DNA from: SB25 sp050180705
GTDB lineage: Bacteria; Bacteroidota; Bacteroidia; Bacteroidales; Tenuifilaceae
Length of the DNA stretch: 64,000 nucleotides
Direction of reading: 5' to 3'
Assembly: GCA_050180705.1 (NCBI GenBank)
Contig: JBFXDX010000001.1
Span: forward strand, 62,001-126,000
The position numbers and the translations under genes are program-made. Shown in pieces: positions 17,737 to 25,045 of the stretch. A model generated the notes under the pieces. It ran no database searches and was not told the origin of the DNA. It saw only the letters and a list, made by a program, of their open reading frames with translations. The stretch's first letter is position 1, and each line of letters begins with the position of its first letter.

Positions 17737-18759
17737 ATGAAAGTTTGCGTTCACTGTTTTAATGATATTGAACTTAAGCAATTCATTCAAGTTGAAGCAA
17801 CGGAAAAGGGACGTTGTGATTATTGTTCGAATGGTGAAGAAGCCGAACTTGTGCTAATAGATGAACTACTCGATTTCTTTTCTGAGTTTATCAATATTTT
17901 TAAACTAGATGATCGAGGTATTTCTTTAAATCAATTAATTCAAAAAGATTGGGAACTTTTTTCTGTTCATACAAATATTGATAAAATCCTTTCAACAATA
18001 TTAAAGGAGATTAACTCGCCTTTGACTTTTAGTGATAAGGTTACTTATATTGATGAGATTGTTGAGTGTATTTCGTACTGGGAGTACTTAAAAGAAGAGA
18101 TAAAATGGGAAAAACGTTTCTTGACCAATACCGATATCCTTGATGATTTAGGTTGGGTTAATTTTTTTAACCAAAGAAATACAATTGAATGGCCAAGGCA
18201 TGAACCATTTTTTCGAGCCAGATTACACTATAATGGTAATCAAAAGGAATTTAGTACTTCAGATATGGGGTGTCCTGATAAAATTATAGTTCCTGCTGGA
18301 CGTGCAAATCCACAAGGAATACCCTATTTATATCTCTCAAAAAGTATAGATACTGTTTTGTATGAGGTTCGCTCTACTTTTTTAGATGAATTAAGTATCG
18401 GTTCATTCTATATTAAAGAAAAAGACTCAGTTGTTCTTGTTGATTTTACCGAAAAAGTAAGTGTTTTTTCGAGAGTAGATGAGATCATAGAATATGCAAA
18501 ATCAATTCTTCTAAAACGGCTTATAAGTAATGATCTTTCAAAGCCGATACGTCGTTACGATTCCGAAATTGAATATATTCCTACACAATTTATTTGTGAA
18601 TATATACATAATAGATCGAGTGCTGATGGTATTATTTTCAATAGTTCCTTACATCAGGGGGGAAAGAATATTGTTCTGTTTAATCAAGATAAGTTGGAGT
18701 GTAAGAAAGTGGAATTATATCGTATTTCTCATGTTAATATAGTAGGTAAACTAGTATAA
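17737..18759 (+). CDS. RES-domain protein with N-terminal zinc-ribbon/HEPN-like region
   Basis: A 340-residue protein. C4/C7 and C27/C30 (VCVHC, GRCDYC) form a likely zinc ribbon; residues ~35-130 are helical and resemble the HEPN/RES N-terminal region; the C-terminal half is a RES domain with PFFRARL (R160), AGRANPQGIPYLYLS (R189, Y197, S201), VLYEVR (E210) and GIIFNSSLHQGGKNIVLF. RES domains of the RES-Xre toxins degrade NAD+. An Xre antitoxin is absent here; instead the gene closes an operon with sce7726- and sce7725-like genes. A toxic NADase effector of a defence system is the most attractive reading, but is inference. Confidence 0.85.
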   Translation: MKVCVHCFNDIELKQFIQVEATEKGRCDYCSNGEEAELVLIDELLDFFSEFINIFKLDDRGISLNQLIQKDWELFSVHTNIDKILSTILKEINSPLTFSDKVTYIDEIVECISYWEYLKEEIKWEKRFLTNTDILDDLGWVNFFNQRNTIEWPRHEPFFRARLHYNGNQKEFSTSDMGCPDKIIVPAGRANPQGIPYLYLSKSIDTVLYEVRSTFLDELSIGSFYIKEKDSVVLVDFTEKVSVFSRVDEIIEYAKSILLKRLISNDLSKPIRRYDSEIEYIPTQFICEYIHNRSSADGIIFNSSLHQGGKNIVLFNQDKLECKKVELYRISHVNIVGKLV

Positions 18760-18760
18760 A

Positions 18761-18798
18761 TTAATACAATGATTTTGTCATTAAAATAATTGTATTAA
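18761..18798 (+). terminator. AT-rich hairpin after the RES gene
   Basis: A perfect 10-bp inverted repeat (TTAATACAAT at 18761-18770, complement at 18789-18798) with an 18-base loop, beginning one base after the stop codon. Probably the end of the three-gene transcript, though no long T-run follows. Confidence 0.5.
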
Positions 18799-18825
18799 TA
18801 ATTATATCGCTTCATTTAGTTCGTT

Positions 18826-18953
18826 TCAATATTTAACAAAGTTTTTTCTAAACTCTTGTTGGAGTGCGTCTTCATCTGCGTTTTTAATATATAAGTACGC
18901 TCTTAATACTTTGCTACCAAAAGAGCATTGGTGCGGTAGTAATAGTCAATGTT
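18826..18953 (-). pseudogene. Possible decayed coding fragment (two frames)
   Basis: On the minus strand one frame reads NIDYYYRTNALLVAKY and, after a likely frameshift, another reads KVLRAYLYIKNADEDALQQE followed by a short tail ending at a TGA (18826-18828). The amino-acid composition of both looks protein-like, and they could be halves of one broken C-terminus. I do not recognise the family, and chance cannot be excluded in such a short stretch. Confidence 0.25.
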
Positions 18954-18987
18954 AAAGTTCTAGAGTTCAATTCTTCTTTAGGTAAAT

Positions 18988-19017
18988 AAACTCCAGAATG
19001 GAGTTTTATTTTTTATA
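18988..19017 (+). terminator. Intrinsic terminator upstream of the BRO-like pseudogene
   Basis: An 8-bp stem (AAACTCCA at 18988-18995, complement at 18999-19006) with a GAA loop, followed by a T-rich tract. It insulates the accessory genes on either side. Confidence 0.7.
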
Positions 19018-19031
19018 TTAAAATTGTAGCA

Positions 19032-19403
19032 ATGGCAAAAGACACTGCAATAAAGCTATTCAACGATAGGCCGATTCGTACTGTTTGGGACGATACCAAC
19101 GAGAAGTGGTTCTTTTCGATAGTTGATGTGGTTAGGGCTCTCTCTGAGAGTGTTGATCCTCATGCATACTGGAGAAAATTGAAGCAGAGATTAAAAGAGG
19201 AAGGAAATGAAACCGTGACGAATTGTCACGCTTTAAAAATGCCTGCTGCTGATGGTAAAATGAGATTAACCGATGTTGCCGGTTAGTTTGCCAAAGCGGC
19301 TCGGTTAGAACTAGAAAAGTCTACAGCTAAAAAGGTGGTTACTCCATTAAATGCAAAGAAACTAGACAATCCTGAATTGGACTCTCATACGGAGCCTGAA
19401 TAG
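19032..19403 (+). pseudogene. BRO-N family (phage antirepressor-like) gene with internal deletion and in-frame stop
   Basis: The first 83 codons read like the N-terminal BRO domain of Bacteroidota BRO-family DNA-binding proteins: IKLFNDRPIRTVWDD, WFFSIVDVVRALSES, YWRKLKQRLKEEGNETVTN and MRLTDVA. A TAG at 19284-19286 follows directly, and the same frame then continues FAKAARLELEKSTAKKVVTP and NAKKLDNPEL to a second stop at 19401-19403. This is the normal far C-terminus of the same family. About half of the usual ~270-residue protein is missing at the junction, so the gene was shortened by an internal deletion and carries a nonsense codon. The 84-residue N-terminal part might still be made. Confidence 0.78.
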
Positions 19404-19424
19404 GTAAAGTATATACTATAATAT

Positions 19425-19467
19425 ATACGCAGCCCTCTCTATATGACCAATAGAGAGGGCTGCGTAT
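19425..19467 (+). terminator. Long perfect hairpin after the BRO pseudogene
   Basis: An 18-bp perfect inverted repeat (arms 19425-19442 and 19450-19467) with a 7-base loop, followed by TTTCTATATTT. It could stop transcription from either direction. Confidence 0.8.
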
Positions 19468-19629
19468 TTCTATATTTGGTACTCGATAAACTTCTAATTT
19501 TTATGGACTTGGATGTGATTTACTCCAAAAATATTGCAGGGTAGGGGTAACAATGCTGCAGGTAAACCCATTAAACAAAAAACAAAAAATCGATTATTGT
19601 ACTTTGGATAGTTTACCAACCTACCCGAA

Positions 19630-19845
19630 ATGAAAGTTGAAACAGAAAACGACATCACCCTTACCAAAAGGGAGTTTGAAATGCTAAAACTTATTGCCGA
19701 GGGGTACAGCACTAAAGACCTAGCATTAAAATTCGACATAAAACTTACCACTGTTATTTTCCATAGGAACAACCTCCGCGAAAAATTTAATGCCCGCAAC
19801 TGCCCCGAAATGGTATCGAAAGCCTATAAGGCAAAAATTCTTTGA
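19630..19845 (+). CDS. Stand-alone LuxR-type helix-turn-helix protein
   Basis: A 71-residue protein made almost only of a LuxR/GerE DNA-binding domain: LTKREFEMLKLIAEGYSTKD, LALKFDIKLTTVIFHRNNL and REKFNARNCPEMVSKA. There is no receiver or ligand domain. Such output-only regulators occur in Bacteroidota. The gene lies alone in the accessory stretch, with a ~160-base leader after the hairpin. Whether a missing upstream receiver was once attached cannot be told; the upstream sequence shows no coding pattern in frame. Confidence 0.7.
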   Translation: MKVETENDITLTKREFEMLKLIAEGYSTKDLALKFDIKLTTVIFHRNNLREKFNARNCPEMVSKAYKAKIL

Positions 19846-20037
19846 CGAATGATAGCTTTCCCCCTCAAAAATGAGGGTTGACTCATTTTTATAACCTTCG
19901 TAATTTTAGTTATCAGTATTCTGCTTGCTAAAGTGGATATGAGGTACACCGTATTCCTACATTTTTTGCAGCAGCAGGTGCGATAAGGCAATTTGGTTAT
20001 TAAATAAACTATTACTAATCCTTAAAAATTTATTGCC

Positions 20038-20517
20038 ATGGGAAATCGTGTTTCAACAACTCTCAGCGCCGAGGCTATTGCCAATATTCTGGCAGCTGTT
20101 GTTATCATTGAGCAGAATCTGCCAATGCTTATTAACCTTACTATCGATGAGCGAAAATCGATACCCAAAATGGGCGACAGAACCCTGGCCTTTGTGAGTA
20201 AAGCCTTGGAGTACACAAAGCAAAATCCGCAGGTGGTTCCTAATTTCATGGAAGTTGCCGAGTTCGAAAAGGATGTTACTGCGGTTACTGCTCTCAATAA
20301 GGTTCTTATACCTCTTCAGCAGCTCACCGAGAAAATTGATGATACTACCATGCTTGCAGGTAGCGAGGCCTACTCCGCTGCGCTTATTTTTTATAATGCG
20401 GTTAAAGGAGCCGCCAAGGCTGGCGTGCCCGGTATGAAAACTGTTTATGAAGACTTGCAAACGCGTTTCCCTGGTCGGGGTAAAATAACTACGGTTCCTT
20501 CGGCTACCACCATTTAG
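20038..20517 (+). CDS. Conserved Bacteroidota protein of unknown function (~160 aa)
   Basis: A 159-residue soluble protein, helical, with the recognisable core DERKSIPKMGDRTLAFVSKA followed by ALEYTKQNPQVVP and TMLAGSEAYSAALIFYNAVK. I have seen this type as a hypothetical protein in many Bacteroidota, but no function is known. The ATG at 20038 is preferred. It is followed directly by a degenerate repeat tract, which in my experience often sits near genes of this type, but that link is anecdotal. Confidence 0.65.
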   Translation: MGNRVSTTLSAEAIANILAAVVIIEQNLPMLINLTIDERKSIPKMGDRTLAFVSKALEYTKQNPQVVPNFMEVAEFEKDVTAVTALNKVLIPLQQLTEKIDDTTMLAGSEAYSAALIFYNAVKGAAKAGVPGMKTVYEDLQTRFPGRGKITTVPSATTI

Positions 20518-20528
20518 CTTGAACATCA

Positions 20529-20850
20529 AAATTGCCCCTCGATGTTAAAAATTGCTCTTCAGAGGGGCAATTTGCTCCCCAGAACAGGAAATTGGTGTTC
20601 CGAGGGGCAATTTCCTCCTAAAAGAGGCAATTAGGTCCTTCGGAGCAGGAAAATTGGTGCTCGGAGGGACAAAAAGGTTGTTCCGAAGAAGAAAATTGGT
20701 GCTCGGAAGGAGAAAAAGGTTGTTCGCCGAAGCAATTTTCTGGCAAAAAGGGAGAAAAAGGTTGTTCCGGGGAACAAAATTTCTGTAGCGAGAAGAAATT
20801 TTCCTGTTCCGAACAGAAAATTTTCAGTGTAGGGAAGGATTTTTTGTATT
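20529..20850. repeat. Degenerate GGTGCTCGGAGG / GTTGTTCCG repeat tract
   Basis: This 405-base gap (20518-20922) has no convincing gene. It is filled with diverged units built from the words GAAAATTGGTGCTCGGA, GGGGCAATTT and AAAAAGGTTGTTCCG. Near-identical copies start at 20648 and 20691 (about 42 bp apart), with poorer copies near 20587 and 20750; GGGGCAATTT-type words also occur inverted. The ORFs that cross it on both strands are made of the repeat and are not real genes. Confidence 0.65.
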
Positions 20851-20922
20851 GACGAGCACCTTCCCAAATTCTATCTCAACCTAATTTTATAGTTAATAAA
20901 TAACACTACTACTCTAAATAGA

Positions 20923-22011
20923 ATGAATATCATGAAAAAACAAAATTTACTGGCATTTATTGCAATAGTATCTGTGCTGTTGGCCTGTAAGCCAAATGCT
21001 AATGTTAGCTTAAATGGCGCGGACGAAACGTTGGTACTATCCTCGTGGCAAACCAATCTACAGGCCGATACCGATTCAACCATCTCGGTTAACGCTATTA
21101 TTGCCTACATTCAGAAAATCACCGATTCGAATAGTAAGGCGTTTATTCCGGTTGAGGATCGGGTGGCTGTTTTCGATATGGATGGAACCATTGCCTGCGA
21201 ACGTCCATTCTCGTTCGAGCAGGTGTGCTCGTCACAGCTTGCATTTGGCACTATCCCAAGCTGTAATGCCAATAAGGATAGCTTGCAGGATGCCATTATT
21301 AAGAAGTTTAAAAGCTACCTACCCTGCAACATTACCTCCGATTCGCTTATTCGCTTTTTTGCCGCTCAAACGGCAATGCTCAAGAACCAATGTATTCCGG
21401 TGAACAATCCCAAGGCGCAGGTTCTTTGCAAGCAGTTTTACAAACCAATGATTGAGCTGATAAGGTATCTCCAGGCAAACCAGTTTGAGGTGTACATAGT
21501 TTCCGGATCGTCGCAGCAGTTTATCAGGGGTATTGTTTCAAATGTTGATCCCCTCTGTAAGCTGCACCCATCGCATATTATTGGATCGTTGCAGCAGTAC
21601 CAGAAATTGGTGCATACCGATGGTATTGGGGGTGAGTTCTATTTAGATACGGCAAACTTCCTTTCGAATGTATCGCAGGGTAAGGCCATTAACATCTACA
21701 ACCGCATAGGTAAACAGCCAGTATTTGCCTTTGGTAATACGGTCGACGATTTCGATATGTTCTCCATCACATCCTATAAAAACAAGTACTCAACCATGTG
21801 TGTGCTGCTAAATCACGATTCGAAGGACATGGAGGATGCCTATTTCCCTTTCAAATCAAAGAATACGGTAACAAAGAATTGGAACCAGCCATCGTATAGC
21901 GGCAAACCTTGGAGTACCGAAATATTTTGGCAAATAGTGCGCAACGAGGGTTGGAAAGTGGCCAATATGAGCCAGTGCTTTAACCCCGACTCGGTGTTTA
22001 TTGGCGATTAA
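20923..22011 (+). CDS. Lipoprotein HAD-family phosphatase
   Basis: A 362-residue protein with a lipoprotein signal (MKKQNLLAFIAIVSVLLAC, Cys at residue 22) and a HAD fold: FDMDGTIACE (D85, D87), the second motif VSGSSQQF and FGNTVDDFDMF near residue 270. The large cap contains several cysteines. It resembles phosphoserine-phosphatase-like HAD enzymes of Bacteroidota placed at the cell surface or in the periplasm; the substrate is unknown. A second possible ATG is at 20932. It may share a transcript with the amylase gene 30 bases on. Confidence 0.8.
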   Translation: MNIMKKQNLLAFIAIVSVLLACKPNANVSLNGADETLVLSSWQTNLQADTDSTISVNAIIAYIQKITDSNSKAFIPVEDRVAVFDMDGTIACERPFSFEQVCSSQLAFGTIPSCNANKDSLQDAIIKKFKSYLPCNITSDSLIRFFAAQTAMLKNQCIPVNNPKAQVLCKQFYKPMIELIRYLQANQFEVYIVSGSSQQFIRGIVSNVDPLCKLHPSHIIGSLQQYQKLVHTDGIGGEFYLDTANFLSNVSQGKAINIYNRIGKQPVFAFGNTVDDFDMFSITSYKNKYSTMCVLLNHDSKDMEDAYFPFKSKNTVTKNWNQPSYSGKPWSTEIFWQIVRNEGWKVANMSQCFNPDSVFIGD

Positions 22012-22041
22012 TAAGAGTTAATCGTAGTATTCAGTGCTAGA

Positions 22042-23865
22042 ATGGATTTTAGAAAAAACATAGTTCAATTTATTAACATAAATTTTAATCCTATGGAATC
22101 GATAAAAGACATTAACATTAAAGAGTTAACATTGAAACAGCGGAGGGGCTATTTTCCATCTCCTGTTTCTTGGTCCGACGAGGTGTTATACTTCCTTTTG
22201 GTTGATCGGTTTTCAACGGGTAATGAAACCACTTTGTACACTCATGCCGATAATGGGAATGCTATTCAAACAGCAGCATCCCAAGAGCTATGGAAGAATG
22301 CTGGAAATAAATTCTGCGGTGGTAAAATTAAGGGGATAACCTCTAAGCTGAGATACCTTAAAAACTTAGGTGTGTCGGCTATTTGGGTTAGCCCTATTTT
22401 TAAGCAGGTTAAGTCGCTCGAAACTTACCATGGGTATGGCATTCAGAATTTCCTCGAAATTGAACCCCGTTTTGGAACTAAGGATGATTTAAAAGAGCTG
22501 GTTGCCAAAGCTCACTCCATGGGTATTTACATTGTGCTGGACATCATCCTAAACCACTCTGGCAATGTTTGGGAGTACAGCACGAATCCTGCTTATTGGG
22601 ATGATAAAACACACGAGGTGGCCGGTTTTTACGATAAGAACCGAAGGATAAACCCCATTTCTAGCATTGAGGATGGAATTTGGCCCGGCGAGTTTCAAAA
22701 CATCAGCGAAATATTTACCCGTAAAGGCCAAATAAAAAACTGGGACTACGATCCCGAGTATAAAGAGGGCGATTTTTGTGATCTGAAAGATATTAACATT
22801 GGTTCCGATAACCTGAGCCAATTTGTTCCCACAAAGGCCCTGCTTGCCTTATGTGAGATATATAAGTACTGGATTGCCTATGCCGATATTGATGGCTATC
22901 GTATCGATACTGTTAAGCATATGGGACAAGCGGCAACCCGTTTCTTCTGTCGCGAAATTAGGGAGTTTGCCCAAAGTATTGGGAAGCAGAATTTTTATCA
23001 GATTGGTGAAATCACTGGGGGGCGCATCAATGCCTTTAATACGGTTGAGATTACAGGTTTAAATGCAGCACTTGGCATCGATGATGTTCAGGATAAGCTT
23101 GAGTACTTGGTAAAAGGCTACCGGAATCCCGAGGACTATTTCTACCTGTTTGGTAACTCTAAAGAGCTAAATAAAGATTCGCATGCATGGTTTGGCGAGC
23201 ATGTGGTTACAATGATTGACGATCACGATCAGGTGCGCAAAGGGGAAAATAAGGCTCGCTTTTGTGCCAACGACAATGGCGATAAGCTTATCTATTGTGC
23301 TTTGGCACTAAACCTAACAACCTTGGGTATTCCTTGTATTTACTACGGAACCGAGCAGTATTTCGATGGAAAGGGGGGCAGCGACGAGTACATCAGGGAA
23401 TGCATGTTTGGTGGCGATTTTGGAGCATTCCGGAGTAAGGGTGTTCATTTCTTTAATAACTCGAATCCGTTGTATCGAGAAATTTCCCGGTTAATCGAAT
23501 TCCGCAAACGTAAATTAGCCTTGAAACGAGGACGGCAATATCTGCGTCAAATCTCGGGCGATGGGTACAACTTTGGCTATCCGGCCATGCAGGGAGGACG
23601 AATGGTATCCATTGTTGCCTGGTCGCGGATTTTTAGTAACGAGGAATTGGTGTGTGCCATTAATAATAGCATCGATCAAGTTCTAACGGCATGGGTTACG
23701 GTTGATAACCGCATGCATAATATTGGCGATACCTTTGTTTGCAGCTTCAGCAGCGACGAAGCACGACAAGCAATAATTCTGTCCTCGGTGGAATCCCGTA
23801 ACGGCAAAGCGATATACATATCGGTACCTCCAGGAGGCTTTGCTGTATTCGAAAAACAGCGATAA
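22042..23865 (+). CDS. GH13 alpha-amylase family glycoside hydrolase
   Basis: A 607-residue (beta/alpha)8 GH13 enzyme. LDIILNHSG (region I), DGYRIDTVKHM (region II, nucleophile D289), IGEITGG (region III, acid/base E323) and MIDDHDQVRKGE (region IV, H395/D396) are all present. No signal peptide is visible, so it acts in the cytoplasm or is released by another route. The exact alpha-glucan substrate is unknown. The start is uncertain: ATG at 22042 gives 607 residues, ATG at 22093 would remove 17. Preceded by a HAD lipoprotein gene in the same direction. Confidence 0.88.
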   Translation: MDFRKNIVQFININFNPMESIKDINIKELTLKQRRGYFPSPVSWSDEVLYFLLVDRFSTGNETTLYTHADNGNAIQTAASQELWKNAGNKFCGGKIKGITSKLRYLKNLGVSAIWVSPIFKQVKSLETYHGYGIQNFLEIEPRFGTKDDLKELVAKAHSMGIYIVLDIILNHSGNVWEYSTNPAYWDDKTHEVAGFYDKNRRINPISSIEDGIWPGEFQNISEIFTRKGQIKNWDYDPEYKEGDFCDLKDINIGSDNLSQFVPTKALLALCEIYKYWIAYADIDGYRIDTVKHMGQAATRFFCREIREFAQSIGKQNFYQIGEITGGRINAFNTVEITGLNAALGIDDVQDKLEYLVKGYRNPEDYFYLFGNSKELNKDSHAWFGEHVVTMIDDHDQVRKGENKARFCANDNGDKLIYCALALNLTTLGIPCIYYGTEQYFDGKGGSDEYIRECMFGGDFGAFRSKGVHFFNNSNPLYREISRLIEFRKRKLALKRGRQYLRQISGDGYNFGYPAMQGGRMVSIVAWSRIFSNEELVCAINNSIDQVLTAWVTVDNRMHNIGDTFVCSFSSDEARQAIILSSVESRNGKAIYISVPPGGFAVFEKQR

Positions 23866-23947
23866 GCAATAGTTTTAAAATGGTTCTTCGAACTCTATAA
23901 AAGTATTGAAGAACCCAATAACATGCCTAACCTAAATCAGCTAAAAT

Positions 23948-24208
23948 ATGAAATCGAAATTTTTAACAATTAATGTAAAAGACATCGTAAAGGCGCTAAT
24001 TCTAACATTTATAACGGCGCTGTTAACCGGTATTTACCAACTAATGCAGGCTGGAACCTTGCTAACATGGGAATCGCTAAGACCAGTCGTAATCTCGAGT
24101 ATTGCAGCGGTAATTGGCTATTTGCTCAAGAACGTATTAACCAACTCGAACGATGAGTTTATGACCAAGGAGCAGGGCGTTGTAAATGATCAGCCAGTGA
24201 CACCTTAG
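23948..24208 (+). CDS. Small two-helix membrane protein (phage/holin-like pattern)
   Basis: An 86-residue protein with two hydrophobic segments (residues ~15-33 ALILTFITALLTGIYQLMQ and ~45-65 PVVISSIAAVIGYLLKN) and a polar C-terminus. Similar small proteins occur in Bacteroidota prophages and in chromosomal islands, where a holin-like role has been suggested from topology only. No lysis partner is adjacent, although an M23 peptidase gene lies 0.8 kb downstream behind two terminators. Confidence 0.55.
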   Translation: MKSKFLTINVKDIVKALILTFITALLTGIYQLMQAGTLLTWESLRPVVISSIAAVIGYLLKNVLTNSNDEFMTKEQGVVNDQPVTP

Positions 24209-24280
24209 TGCCAAATTCGTAACTATGGAAAAACCTGAAACGCCAGAAAGGAAGTAGGGGCAAACTAAAAACAAATCGAT

Positions 24281-24787
24281 ATGCCAACAATTAGTGAATT
24301 AACAGTGGAGCAATTTCAGGATCTTCTTAAAGAATTCTTTGCAGTTCAAGAGAAACGACAAAAGATGACCCCCATTGAAATCACGGATCTTGCCAAACGA
24401 TTAAACAAAAAAATAAATGTACCCATCATTAATGAGACTCAGGAGGAGAAGATTCTTATTAAGATTGTACTTGAGGTAGATACATTTCTTTACAATAATT
24501 TGCCCAATGAGTTTTACGATTTAATTAGGAGCGTCGATAAAGGAATTGATGATGATGAGGCGAAAAGGCTTATTGTCAGACTTTCTAAGTTGGCCAATGA
24601 AAAGATTGATATTCCATATATTCCGGAGCAGATGGAGTATATTGCCATTCGGTTTATTCTTTCCATAGTAATAAATGCTGCCCGAAAAAAGATAAGATTC
24701 GATGAGGCCGCCGATAAACTTCAGAATGTTAATATTCCCGAGACTGAAAATGTTACCGATATGCAACTTGCCGCACTTATAGTGTAG
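24281..24787 (+). CDS. Unknown helical protein with three internal repeats
   Basis: A 168-residue protein of no family I recognise. Its sequence shows a triplicated unit of about 50-60 residues with the pattern L-x-K-L-N-x-K-I-N-V-P-x-I followed by a charged Glu-rich turn and I-x-I helices: LAKRLNKKINVPIINETQEE, then LSKLANEKIDIPYIPEQMEY, then the shorter AADKLQNVNIPETENVTDMQ. No signal or membrane segment is present. It is followed by a terminator. Confidence 0.6.
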   Translation: MPTISELTVEQFQDLLKEFFAVQEKRQKMTPIEITDLAKRLNKKINVPIINETQEEKILIKIVLEVDTFLYNNLPNEFYDLIRSVDKGIDDDEAKRLIVRLSKLANEKIDIPYIPEQMEYIAIRFILSIVINAARKKIRFDEAADKLQNVNIPETENVTDMQLAALIV

Positions 24788-24842
24788 TTGCAATTTAGAA
24801 TTCGTCGGTTGCATAATCGATAATTGAATAGAAGAAACAATT

Positions 24843-24878
24843 GCTGGTGCGTACATTAAGTTCGCGCCAGTTTTTTTT
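24843..24878 (+). terminator. Intrinsic terminator
   Basis: An 8-bp stem (CTGGTGCG at 24844-24851 with CGCGCCAG at 24863-24870, one G-T pair) and a run of eight T residues, about 55 bases after the preceding stop codon. Confidence 0.85.
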
Positions 24879-25034
24879 AATCTTAAAACTATTTAACTAT
24901 AGAAAAAATATTGATTAATAATTGAATAGCATTGGTAATGCTGGAATATTGACCAATAATATTTTATTGCTGGACGCGAATGGTTACATTGCACCGCGGA
25001 AAAACATAGCAGAACCAATAGGTTTTGCTTTTTT
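24879..25034 (+). ncRNA. Possible small RNA or leader ending in a terminator
   Basis: Between two terminators lies a non-coding 130-base stretch whose last part has several self-complementary words (GCATTGGTAATGC, CGCG...CGCGG) and which ends in a Rho-independent terminator only 12 bases before the M23 peptidase ATG. It could be an independent small RNA or an attenuated leader of that gene. No known RNA family was recognised. Confidence 0.3.
25008..25034 (+). terminator. Intrinsic terminator immediately upstream of the M23 gene
   Basis: A 9-bp stem (AGCAGAACC at 25008-25016, GGTTTTGCT at 25021-25029, one G-T pair) with an AATA loop and a six-base T-run, ending 12 bases before the start codon at 25046. 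Confidence 0.65.
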
Positions 25035-25045
25035 AAGAATGAGTT

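Noticed and set aside
20552..20867. Open reading frames of about 78 codons on both strands across the repeat tract
   Set aside because: Their sequences (repeated RRRKLVLG and FFLFGT units) are products of the underlying DNA repeat, appear on both strands, and match no protein family.
23882..23915. GGTTCTTC/GAAGAACC hairpin after the amylase gene
   Set aside because: The stem is clear but there is no T-run; it may be a processing signal, but a terminator cannot be claimed.
23948..24208. Reading the holin-like protein and the M23 peptidase as a prophage lysis module
   Set aside because: The M23 protein has a LysM domain and signal typical of host cell wall enzymes, and two terminators and another gene lie between them.
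15926..24878. Search for CRISPR arrays or an integrase gene
   Set aside because: No regularly spaced direct repeats with unique spacers and no tyrosine or serine recombinase motifs were found.
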